A stretch of 64,000 nt of DNA from the NCBI RefSeq assembly GCF_000381905.1, contig NZ_KB907249.1, positions 186,001 to 250,000 on the forward strand. The letters run 5' to 3'. Shown here piece after piece: positions 43,847 through 51,225 of this stretch; position 1 is the stretch's first letter, and each line of letters opens with the position of its first letter. Origin of the DNA: Paenibacillus fonticola DSM 21315. Its GTDB lineage: Bacteria > Bacillota > Bacilli > Paenibacillales > Paenibacillaceae. Under the pieces are notes generated by a model. That model did no database searches and was not told the origin of the DNA. It saw nothing but the letters and a program-made list of their open reading frames with translations. The position numbers and the translations under genes are program-made.

Positions 43847-44569
43847 ATGCCACAAAGAAAGCTATGGCTATTTATCGTATTAATCGTTTCGTTAACCGCT
43901 TGTAATAATGAAAATAGTAATAAATCAGCTAGTAATAGTACTGTCGCAAATAATTCTATAATATCAGATGCTTCAAACGCGTCGAATAATGCATCAAATG
44001 CATCAAATGCATCAAATGCATCAAATAACAAATCGAATGGATCATTGCCTTCTACTCATGAACCCGGTGGCAACGAAAATACAGGGAGGTTAGATGACTC
44101 ATCGTATGATGATTCCACGCTAGCTTATTTTGGCTCATATGATTTATCGGGTGAGTTCTCAGAACTCATTCGCTCAAATCCAATCGATCGAGATTATGAA
44201 CAAGAATTTGAGGAGTTTGATAATTCAGGGGAATTCTCCACAACGGGATGGATGCAGCTTGAGGGAAAATACGCGGATATTTGGGATAAAGAAATGAATG
44301 AAATTTACAAGCAGCTTTTAAACAAACTGGATGCACAACAAAAGGAATTGTTAATCGAATCACAAAGGGGCTGGTTACAAAATCATTTAAAGGAAACAGA
44401 ATTCGTCGAAAGCACGTTTCTAAGTGATACAGGTCACCACATCGGCTCTCAGGGACTGGTCAATTTACAGATCGCCTTCAAAAATAGAATTAAAGAGAGA
44501 ACGATTCAATTATTTGAATATGATTACATGCTTGAGGGGAATGCTGAATTTTTATATAAGGGAAAGTAA
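43847..44569 (+). CDS. LprI-like (DUF1311) lipoprotein with Asn-Ala-Ser repeat
   Basis: 240 residues. Lipobox SLTAC (Cys about 19), then a low-complexity Asn/Ser/Ala linker (about 22-65) made of N-A-S triplets, then WMQLEGKYADIWDKEMNEIY, KQLLNKLDAQQKELLIESQR and GWLQNHLKETEF, the LprI/DUF1311 helical domain. In other bacteria this domain includes lysozyme inhibitors; here the link is inferential. The linker is encoded by a tandem 9-base repeat. GCTAGGAGAG precedes the ATG. Confidence 0.7.
   Translation: MPQRKLWLFIVLIVSLTACNNENSNKSASNSTVANNSIISDASNASNNASNASNASNASNNKSNGSLPSTHEPGGNENTGRLDDSSYDDSTLAYFGSYDLSGEFSELIRSNPIDRDYEQEFEEFDNSGEFSTTGWMQLEGKYADIWDKEMNEIYKQLLNKLDAQQKELLIESQRGWLQNHLKETEFVESTFLSDTGHHIGSQGLVNLQIAFKNRIKERTIQLFEYDYMLEGNAEFLYKGK
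43970..44026 (+). repeat. In-frame 9-base tandem repeat in the lipoprotein gene
   Basis: Four perfect copies of GCATCAAAT (43,991-44,026) preceded by two degenerate ones (GCTTCAAAC, GCGTCGAAT) and an extra AAT. Each unit adds Ala-Ser-Asn, so slippage would change linker length without breaking the frame. Confidence 0.85.
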
Positions 44570-44576
44570 TCCGCCG

Positions 44577-44615
44577 CTATCAGCAGCGATTCGAGAAAGG
44601 TAACGCCGCTGATAG
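44577..44615 (+). repeat. Inverted repeat without T tract
   Basis: CTATCAGC (44,577) and GCTGATAG (44,608) form a stem with GCGATT...CGC additional pairing. No T run follows, so the role as terminator is doubtful. Confidence 0.4.
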
Positions 44616-44699
44616 GTCGGAGGAACTTTCTGCTTCATAAATGGTCAAGCGTCATCGAAAATGGATATATAAAATTATTAAAATAGGCAGGTAATTTGC

Positions 44700-45330
44700 A
44701 TGGGAACAAAATTTGCCAATGTACATGTAAAGTCACCGAACAAGGATGAAGTGATTTCCTATTTGAAAACAATTGCAGAGAAAGCTGCTCAGAAGAAACC
44801 GAACCTTGGGAAAATAAAATTAGACTCAGGAATAAAACTCGATGATGATTTTTCAGCTTTGCTAGAACAGGCAGACTTGACAAAGCACACCTACTATATC
44901 GGTGAGTTTAATGGCTGGATCAGTATATTGAACGACTGGTTTGAGTGGGGAACAATCGATACTTTCAGTGAAGCAATGTCCTGTCATATTGCCAGTCCGA
45001 TATAACCGTAGGTTATTTCGATGATGATATTTTAGAAATCAACATCTTTAGATCTGGCAAGCGTATAACTGGACATATATGGTGTTCCGAAAGTACACAA
45101 GAAGCATATGGGCTAAATATGAAGCGCGCGGATATCAATGCTGTTGTAGAACTGCTGGGACACGAATATGCTTTTGAAATCAGACGTGTTTTGGAGCTTA
45201 TAGATTGTGAGCAGGCAGTTATTACGCTGGAGAAAGTGATGAATGTACCGCTATGGATCCACTCGGATTGGTTGCCGATACGGAGGAACAAGAGGTTAAG
45301 AAGAAGTACTTGAAACATAAAATGAATTAG
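44700..45330 (+). pseudogene. Frameshifted hypothetical protein gene
   Basis: The first frame (44,700-45,005, 101 residues) begins MGTKFANVHVKSPNKDEV and ends prematurely after CHIASPI. A second frame continues the apparent protein with GYFDDDILEINIFRSGKRIT and EAYGLNMKRADINAVVELLG to about 45,250, and a third gives DPLGLVADTEEQEVKKKYLK and stops at 45,328. Two frameshifts in about 630 bases. The protein family was not recognised. It could be sequencing error, but the neighbouring phosphatase is also damaged. Confidence 0.6.
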
Positions 45331-45380
45331 TGTGAATATGAGGGTGAAATTACACCAGATGTATTACTCATGAGGTATTG

Positions 45381-45686
45381 ATGAAAATAGGATTAATGAG
45401 GCATTATAAAGTGCATTTGAATTTGTGGTTGCTCCTAGGGCGATTTGGATGGCTGCTGGAACACCGCTCACAAGAAAATAAACAATTTACAATCGAAAGG
45501 GCTAGAACCTTTTTGAATATGATTGAAGCCAATAAGCACAAACGTAGCCATAATCAAGTTTTGATCGTTACTCATGGCGCTTTTATGAAAGTACTGAGAC
45601 ATGAGTTATTGCATAGAGGCTACATAGGGGATAGATTCTCTACACCAAGGAATGGAGAGATATATATTTTTGAAAAGGGATATTAG
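45381..45686 (+). pseudogene. Histidine phosphatase family gene with the middle deleted
   Basis: ATG 45381 opens MKIGLMRHYKVHLNLWLLLG, with the RH.K motif of the phosphoglycerate-mutase-like (histidine phosphatase) fold. The C-terminal part KRSHNQVLIVTHGAFMKVLR holds the second catalytic His. Full-length members have some 80 more residues between, including the conserved acid; the protein here is 101 residues. It is open but very probably inactive. Confidence 0.65.
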
Positions 45687-45708
45687 ATAAATTCTTATTT
45701 CGCCTTGC

Positions 45709-45757
45709 ACCGTATTGGATGGAGATCGTCTCTGGGTCTTCTCGGTACGGTTTTTTG
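45709..45757 (+). terminator. Intrinsic terminator
   Basis: ACCGTA / TACGGT outer stem enclosing an inner GGAGA-tcg-TCTCT hairpin, followed by TTTTTTG. Confidence 0.6.
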
Positions 45758-45855
45758 TTGTTTCCTCACTCTACTGATCCCAAACTCAAATAATTTTAAC
45801 AGCAACCTTAACATTTCCGGCCCCCGCCCGTTATACGAATGAAAGGTGGTGAAGT

Positions 45856-46350
45856 ATGGACACCAGACAACTCTATGAGCTGCTGCAGCCCAAGCTGAAT
45901 GAAATTCGGAAATATTTAATACGTCTGGGCGCCTCTTCATCCGATGCGGAGGATATCGTACAGGAGGCCGTGTATAAAGCTTTTCTATACATAGACTCTA
46001 TCGAAAACGGGAAGTTCAGCGCATGGCTGTATAAGGTGGCTATTAACCGTTATTACGATCTTTGCCGCCGAAACAAAGTGATCGCCGCTAAGATCGACAT
46101 CATGGAAATACCTGATTATGAACTGCCGGAGGACGCTCTGCTGCAGCAGGAAAGGAAAGAGGAAGTGGAGGCTATTCTTAGCCAGCTTGCACCGCTTCAT
46201 AAACAGCTGCTCATTATGAAATATGAGATGGAGCTGCCATACAAAGAAATAGGGAAGCTGTTGGGAATGCGGATGGAGCATGTTAAAGCGGCGTTATACC
46301 AGGCAAGGCAGCAGTTCAAAAAAAGATACGGGAGTGACAGGAATGAATAA
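45856..46350 (+). CDS. ECF-type sigma-70 family RNA polymerase sigma factor
   Basis: 164 residues, AAAGGTGGTGA before the ATG. Sigma region 2 is LGASSSDAEDIVQEAVYKAF, LYIDSIENGKFSAWLYKVAI and NRYYDLCRRNKV (about 25-75), and region 4 is LAPLHKQLLIMKYEMELPYK, EIGKLLGMRMEHVKAALYQA (about 110-152). There is no region 3, as expected of the extracytoplasmic-function group. It overlaps the next gene, an anti-sigma-type membrane protein, by eight bases, so the pair forms a regulatory module. Regulated genes cannot be read from this window. Confidence 0.88.
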   Translation: MDTRQLYELLQPKLNEIRKYLIRLGASSSDAEDIVQEAVYKAFLYIDSIENGKFSAWLYKVAINRYYDLCRRNKVIAAKIDIMEIPDYELPEDALLQQERKEEVEAILSQLAPLHKQLLIMKYEMELPYKEIGKLLGMRMEHVKAALYQARQQFKKRYGSDRNE

Positions 46351-47359
46351 ACTCGGTCAAGAACAGGATTCGTTAAATATGATTCATATAATTAAAAAGG
46401 CTAAGCGAAAATCGATGCTGCGTACGGTCATTATTTCGCTGCTTGTGTCCGTAACTGTACTATTTGGAGTCATGATCGGCAATGTCCAGCTAGTTGATTG
46501 GAGCTCTGCCCGTGCTATGAACAATGAGAATTTATTTGAGGAAATCAGCGGGCCTAATTTGATTGGCACAGGATATCGCGATGAGCGAAGCTTTTTGTCC
46601 GGCACATTGGAATTTTACAAAGTTAAAGTGATTGAGGGTGTACCGATTCCGTGGTCGAATAAAAAAGTGAATTATCAAGTGGTGCCTTTTTTTGCTTTTA
46701 CTTCAATAGGGGGGAGCAGTTCAGAACCAGGAGTCTCTCTCTCCGATACGAAGATGGAACATGAAGGGTATGAGTATGCCCGGAACTATAATGCCATAAA
46801 TGGCCAGAGAGAAATGTTGTTTTACATTCCAGGTGTAGATTACAATGGAAAAATTATGAACGATATTCCCTTACTGCGGGAAATGGATCAAAACAAGCTC
46901 GCGGAAATGGCCATTTCCTTTGACCAGTATTATTCGTTAAGTGAAGTGAAACAAATGATGATTCCTTCGGGCCTCACTCAGACCTGGTACTGGGTAGATA
47001 CTTATCATAACAAAGATTTTTACAAACCGTATACAGATGGAAATGGGAATCAAAGTTATGCAGCTCCGATAGGGGAAAACTTTGTTCGAGGTTTCGGGAT
47101 TTCCCCTGTACATCCGATTGATGTGACAGAGAATAAATTTCTGGATGCTTTGAAGAGGGGAGTGAAAGTTAAAGGACAGCATTATTATGAATTCAACCAA
47201 ATTTACAAATATTTAAAAAAGGGAAAGGCTGAACCCGATGCAAATGATATTCGGATTTTGGGGATGGTGGTAACAGGATCGGTCAAAGATCTTCAAAAGC
47301 TAACCGATCTGTCCAATATTAGAGGGGCAACTTTGGGCTCTGTAGTAGATAAATACTAA
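46343..47359 (+). CDS. Membrane anti-sigma factor (Sigma_reg_N/C domains)
   Basis: 338 residues from ATG 46343, inside the end of the sigma gene. Cytoplasmic N-terminus (about 1-30, LNMIHIIKKAKRKSMLRTVI), one transmembrane helix (about 31-52), and a long extracellular region of about 285 residues with NLFEEISGPNLIGTGYRDER, FLSGTLEFYKVKVIEGVPIP and QTWYWVDTYH near the end; these match the Sigma_reg_N and Sigma_reg_C pair of domains. It would hold the sigma factor at the membrane until a signal releases it. No separate protease gene is adjacent. Confidence 0.75.
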   Translation: MNKLGQEQDSLNMIHIIKKAKRKSMLRTVIISLLVSVTVLFGVMIGNVQLVDWSSARAMNNENLFEEISGPNLIGTGYRDERSFLSGTLEFYKVKVIEGVPIPWSNKKVNYQVVPFFAFTSIGGSSSEPGVSLSDTKMEHEGYEYARNYNAINGQREMLFYIPGVDYNGKIMNDIPLLREMDQNKLAEMAISFDQYYSLSEVKQMMIPSGLTQTWYWVDTYHNKDFYKPYTDGNGNQSYAAPIGENFVRGFGISPVHPIDVTENKFLDALKRGVKVKGQHYYEFNQIYKYLKKGKAEPDANDIRILGMVVTGSVKDLQKLTDLSNIRGATLGSVVDKY

Positions 47360-47402
47360 AATTGTATTTATATGAATAGGGCTGTACCCGTTAATCAGCC
47401 AG

Positions 47403-47418
47403 ATGTATAATCATGGAA
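47403..47418 (+). repeat. 16-base repeat copy upstream of a lipoprotein gene
   Basis: An exact ATGTATAATCATGGAA. With TGTACC 17 bases upstream of TATAAT it may serve as promoter for the lipoprotein gene at 47,444. Confidence 0.45.
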
Positions 47419-47443
47419 GGTCGTTTTATTAAAAGGAGAAAAT

Positions 47444-48211
47444 ATGTATCGCTTAATTGTATGTTTTATTAGTGTAATTTTGTTAGCTGGGTGTTCAGGT
47501 CTGGCCATCGATCATGCGCCGACTCGGGAAAAGGACAAGGATCCCATTTTTGTTTATCAACTCAATACCATTGAACCCGATCATAATGATTCGATTACAA
47601 ATTGGCTGGAGCAGGCCCGAAACGATGCAGAGCAACAAAAATATATGTATTCCATCCAGGATGATCAAAATGAATATGCCTATGAATATTTTTATGCCAA
47701 GGGATATACAGATTATGAAGTCGCTTATATTCAAACAGGGAGTCAAGAGGAAAGGACGGGCATGCTGCATATTTCGGGACTGTCCAAGACAGAGGAAGGA
47801 GACTGCTTCATACAAATTAAATACTTGCAACGGTATGTTGACTCCATAACGATTTCGGATATCCCGATTTCTGAAAAATTAAAATATGATGGAAGAGCTT
47901 CTGAACTAGGCACTTCAAGCGACACCGTAAGTGAAGAGAATGATGCTGAAGCAGTGAATAACCCTGATCTTGTGGAAGATGAGCCATTATCCAGGCTGAG
48001 TGAGGAGGAAGCAATATCGTTAGTAGAGTCGAAACTGGACCCGGAGCAATTAAATTTTTCTTCCTTCACGATATATGGAAATGATGAAGAAGGAAATTAT
48101 ATTGTAACGCAATCTAGTAAAGAAACGACTGAAGTCATCGAGTGGTACCATGTGAACCCAACGACGAGAGAGATTACTTGCGAGTTGTTCGAAAACCAGT
48201 GTTTGGAGTAA
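47444..48211 (+). CDS. Lipoprotein, longer paralogue of the one at 16,951
   Basis: 255 residues, AAAAGGAG before the ATG. Lipobox LLAGC (Cys about 17). Residues about 30-130 align with the small lipoprotein at 16,951 (FVYQLNTIEPDHNDSITNWL; FYAKGYTDYEVAYIQTG). An acidic linker rich in Glu, Asp and Ser (about 158-185) leads to a C-terminal domain (LSEEEAISLVESKLDPEQLN, EVIEWYHVNPTTREITCELF) that the shorter protein lacks; its Cys-x-x-x-x-x-Cys end resembles a PepSY-like strand. Function unknown. Confidence 0.6.
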   Translation: MYRLIVCFISVILLAGCSGLAIDHAPTREKDKDPIFVYQLNTIEPDHNDSITNWLEQARNDAEQQKYMYSIQDDQNEYAYEYFYAKGYTDYEVAYIQTGSQEERTGMLHISGLSKTEEGDCFIQIKYLQRYVDSITISDIPISEKLKYDGRASELGTSSDTVSEENDAEAVNNPDLVEDEPLSRLSEEEAISLVESKLDPEQLNFSSFTIYGNDEEGNYIVTQSSKETTEVIEWYHVNPTTREITCELFENQCLE

Positions 48212-48274
48212 GCATCTGAACAAGCGTTCAACTAGACTGCCAGTGAACTCCGGCGAGAATAGGGAGGGAATCTG

Positions 48275-48796
48275 ATGAACCCACAATCCATTTTTCCCAT
48301 CATAAAAAAATTAGAATACAACAGCATTGCGTATTCTCTTGGCGGTAGTGGATTATTGTACTATTTGGGCTTGACTGATGCAATAAACGATTGGGACCTT
48401 ACTGTAGAATGTCCGAAAAACAAATTAATCGAGGTTGTTCAAGATTATGAGTGGACTGAACATCCGAGCGGAGATTATCCATTTGCTAGCCAGTACCGGA
48501 TAAGTATCGACGCACTTCAAATAGATTTCATAGGATATTTTGCAGTACATACCGATAAGGCAATACTTCATTTACCGGTTCATCATATGGGGCGATGGGA
48601 TGGGATAAATATATCAAGTCCTGAGGTCTGGTACTTAGCGTATTACTTCATGAATAGAAGGTCGAAAGCGAATACGATCCTAGATTATCTGAAGGCTCAT
48701 AGGGAAAAGGTGAATCCCGGACTCATTCGCCAATTGATGCAGACGAATACTTTAAATCGCGAAATAAGTGAGCAGTTAACATTTTTAATACAATAA
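48275..48796 (+). CDS. Nucleotidyltransferase-fold protein, AbiEii/KNTase-like
   Basis: 173 residues, GGGAGGGAA before the ATG. SIAYSLGGSGLLYYLGLTDA and INDWDLTVECPKNKLI (about 18-55) fit the GGSG...DxD pattern of small nucleotidyltransferases; the following HPSGDYPFASQYRISIDALQ and IDFIGYF supply a third acidic residue. Known relatives include antibiotic nucleotidyltransferases and abortive-infection toxins. Which it is cannot be told; no antitoxin gene adjoins it. Confidence 0.65.
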   Translation: MNPQSIFPIIKKLEYNSIAYSLGGSGLLYYLGLTDAINDWDLTVECPKNKLIEVVQDYEWTEHPSGDYPFASQYRISIDALQIDFIGYFAVHTDKAILHLPVHHMGRWDGINISSPEVWYLAYYFMNRRSKANTILDYLKAHREKVNPGLIRQLMQTNTLNREISEQLTFLIQ

Positions 48797-48850
48797 CAAT
48801 CAAGGCTCGTGCAGCAGCGAATCAAGGGGAACATTAAAGGAGAATGAGTT

Positions 48851-49720
48851 ATGCAGGTCTTAAGCTTAAAGCAAACGCAACTTTATTTAAAGCGTCTCGG
48901 CATCGAGGAGATGGGCAGACCAACTTCAGATTTTTTATTTGCATTACATAGAGCCCATGTAGAAAAAGTTGCGTGGCAGACCATCGATCTATTTGCAGGG
49001 AAACCCGTTCCAATCGATTATCCGCATTCGTTAAATCATATTATGCATAATGGAGGCGGGTATTGCTTCCACCTCAATGGAGCATTTAATGTTCTGCTGC
49101 GATCTTTGGGATATGACGTATCTTTACACCGCGCGGGGGTGCAGCCTCATGGCCGAGCGCCTAAAATAGATTCCTTTCATGTAGGCTTAACCGTCCAAAT
49201 TTCAGACGATAACCAGCAGGAACATACATGGTTGGTTGATGTCGGTCTAGGCGATATGCCGTATGAACCGATTCCGCTTATTCCCGGCGAATACAGGCAA
49301 GGAGCACATCTTTACAAATTGGTCCAGTCCGGTGCTGCAGCAAATGGCTGGCGCTTAGAGCATGATCCGCGGGGAGCCTTCATCGGCGTCGATTTTGCTG
49401 CTGAAACGGTCAACGATATAGCTGTGTTTAAACCAAAGCATGAGCATCTAAGCTCATCCCCCGATTCTACATGGGTAAACCTGCTTCTCGTCCAGAACAG
49501 GCACAAATCGGGAAATAATGAGCTTAGAGGCTGCATATTCAGTCAATATGAGGAGCAAGGCACTACAAAGAGCGAAATCACTAGCCGTAACACATGGTTT
49601 GACATATTAAGTGAGGTGTTCGGAGAACCGTTGAACCATTTTACGAAGCTTGAAAAGGACGACCTTTGGGCAAAGGTGATTAAAACTCATGAGGAGTGGA
49701 AAAGAAAGCAGTGTTCATAA
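48851..49720 (+). CDS. nat: Arylamine N-acetyltransferase
   Basis: 289 residues. The Cys-His-Asp triad is visible: GGGYCFHLNGAFNVLLRSLG (Cys about 75), DSFHVGLTVQ (His about 114) and LVDVGLGDMPYEPIPL (Asp about 132). The N-terminal YLKRLGIEEMGRPTSDFLFA and HRAHVEKVAWQTIDLF are usual for NAT. It transfers acetyl groups from acetyl-CoA to arylamines and arylhydrazines. GGAG lies shortly before the ATG. It is followed convergently by an MFS remnant. Confidence 0.9.
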   Translation: MQVLSLKQTQLYLKRLGIEEMGRPTSDFLFALHRAHVEKVAWQTIDLFAGKPVPIDYPHSLNHIMHNGGGYCFHLNGAFNVLLRSLGYDVSLHRAGVQPHGRAPKIDSFHVGLTVQISDDNQQEHTWLVDVGLGDMPYEPIPLIPGEYRQGAHLYKLVQSGAAANGWRLEHDPRGAFIGVDFAAETVNDIAVFKPKHEHLSSSPDSTWVNLLLVQNRHKSGNNELRGCIFSQYEEQGTTKSEITSRNTWFDILSEVFGEPLNHFTKLEKDDLWAKVIKTHEEWKRKQCS

Positions 49721-49725
49721 CGATT

Positions 49726-50090
49726 TCATTTGCTGCAACTATTTCCCGTCATCCCGCCGACAATTTCCCCGAAGCCATAAGGGACAGTAATCCACTGCAA
49801 GTATTGAACAGGCAGTCCCAGGCGCTCCGTTACAAGAAACACGCTCAAGGGCGAAATCAGCCCCACTCCTAATCCTACCAGCATGAAACAGAGACTTAGC
49901 AGCAGCAGCTCCTTTTTGGCTATGACATGGCGTATGCCATCCGCCATCTCGTGAAGCAATGTCCCCGGATTCGCTGGATTTACGGCAGTTTTCTTTGGAT
50001 CCGAATCCATATTCCAATTTGGGAAAATAAATTAGAAATAAGGATCGTACGAACAAAACTGTTGCGCAACAATTGGACTGTATTGGACAT
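49726..50090 (-). pseudogene. MFS transporter remnant
   Basis: Read on the minus strand: GGGAGGG precedes an ATG at 50,090 and MSNTVQLLRNSFVRTILISN, LFSQIGIWIR, the start of an MFS transporter. A frameshift near 50,000 and a large deletion follow; the other frame gives PGTLLHEMADGIRHVIAKKE, LLLLSLCFMLVGLGVGLISP and YLQWITVPYGFGEIVGGM, a mid-protein stretch of the same family, and then stops. About 120 residues of some 400 remain. It is divergent from the MerR-type gene at 50,236, which probably controlled it. Confidence 0.65.
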
Positions 50091-50181
50091 TTTGATACCC
50101 TCCCACAAGATCGATTCGGAATGATCATAGGTCCTCCTGTCGGGTAAGGGTCAAATGTTTTTTAAAAAATAAATTCAGGTC

Positions 50182-50212
50182 TTGACTCTCCTCTTAGGTG
50201 AGCCTTTAGAGT
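50182..50212 (+). promoter_or_regulatory. MerR-type promoter with 19-bp spacer
   Basis: TTGACT (50,182) and TAGAGT (50,207) are 19 bases apart, the over-long spacing typical of promoters that MerR proteins realign. ACTCT and AGAGT at the ends form an inverted repeat. It would serve the MerR gene 24 bases downstream and suggests autoregulation. Confidence 0.6.
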
Positions 50213-50235
50213 GGAAATCAGAAAGGAGGCAGCAG

Positions 50236-50982
50236 ATGCTGTATACGGTAAAAGAGGTTTCTTCGCTGTCCAACGTAACGATCAAGACGCTGCACCATTA
50301 TCATAAGATCGGCCTGTTACTGCCTCGCGAGATCAGTGAAGCAGGATACCGGTTATACGGGCAGAAGGAACTTGAACGTTTGCAGCAAATTTTGTTCTAC
50401 CGGGAATTGGAGTTTCCATTGGAGCAGATCAAGCAAATTCTCGATCTGGAGCCGGATCGTATGCTCGTTTTTAGGCAGCAGGAGGAGCTTCTATTGGCTC
50501 GTCAGCAAAGGCTGGACAGGATCATTCAAACACTGCAGCATTCCATTAGCAGTATTGAGAAAGGAGAACCTATGGATAATAAAGAGATGTTTAAAGGTTT
50601 CAATAGCGAGGAAGAGTGGAAAGAGGTCATGGAGGAGCAAAACGAACATTTAAAAGAAACGTATAATTTTGACTTGCTTGATTCCGTGCAAATTGACGTT
50701 CAAGACATGAATGATCAGGCGAAGGAAGCAGCAGCCTTTATGGATGAAATGGCCAAGGCGTTAAAAACAGGTATGAAACACAGCAGTACAGAGGTAGAAC
50801 AATTGATAGGCGATCATCTTCAGTATTTGAACCAGCATGGACATACGATTTCTGCTGAGGATTTTGCCGCCCAGACCCGATTTTTTCTGCAGGATGATTT
50901 CCATCTTCAAATGCTGGAAAGTCAGCAAACAGGGCTGGCCTATTATCTTTCCGCGGCAGCGGATTCGTTCGCTGCCGGGTAA
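50236..50982 (+). CDS. MerR-family regulator with TipAS domain
   Basis: 248 residues, GAAAGGAGG before ATG 50236. The winged-helix N-terminus is MLYTVKEVSSLSNVTIKTLH, HYHKIGLLLPREISEAGYRL, followed by a dimerising coiled coil (about 75-115) and a TipAS-type ligand domain with EEEWKEVMEEQNEHLKETYN, AAFMDEMAKALKTGMKHSST and AEDFAAQTRFFLQDDFHLQM. Known TipAL/Mta proteins bind thiopeptides or other hydrophobic drugs and activate efflux genes. Its likely target, the divergent MFS gene, is destroyed here; its own promoter has MerR spacing. Confidence 0.85.
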   Translation: MLYTVKEVSSLSNVTIKTLHHYHKIGLLLPREISEAGYRLYGQKELERLQQILFYRELEFPLEQIKQILDLEPDRMLVFRQQEELLLARQQRLDRIIQTLQHSISSIEKGEPMDNKEMFKGFNSEEEWKEVMEEQNEHLKETYNFDLLDSVQIDVQDMNDQAKEAAAFMDEMAKALKTGMKHSSTEVEQLIGDHLQYLNQHGHTISAEDFAAQTRFFLQDDFHLQMLESQQTGLAYYLSAAADSFAAG

Positions 50983-51026
50983 CAAATCAAGCCGATTAGG
51001 ACCGCTGATCTGAAATATCGGAATGA

Positions 51027-51071
51027 AAGCATCATGGACTCGTTATCGAGGTGTCCATGATGCTTTTTTTT
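51027..51071 (+). terminator. Intrinsic terminator after the MerR gene
   Basis: 13-bp stem AAGCATCATGGAC / GTCCATGATGCTT with a TTTTTTTT tail. Confidence 0.85.
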
Positions 51072-51225
51072 GAACAAATCGTAAATCGAATTAAAGAAAT
51101 CGTCAGCAGAGCGTGGCCAAAATTAGCATGCGATTTACTTTATTGCCCATATCGGCGGCTGAAGTCCTTAGCTAGACTGGATAGCGTGAATAACTCAAAT
51201 ATATGCAAAATGGAGGTTTGAACAA

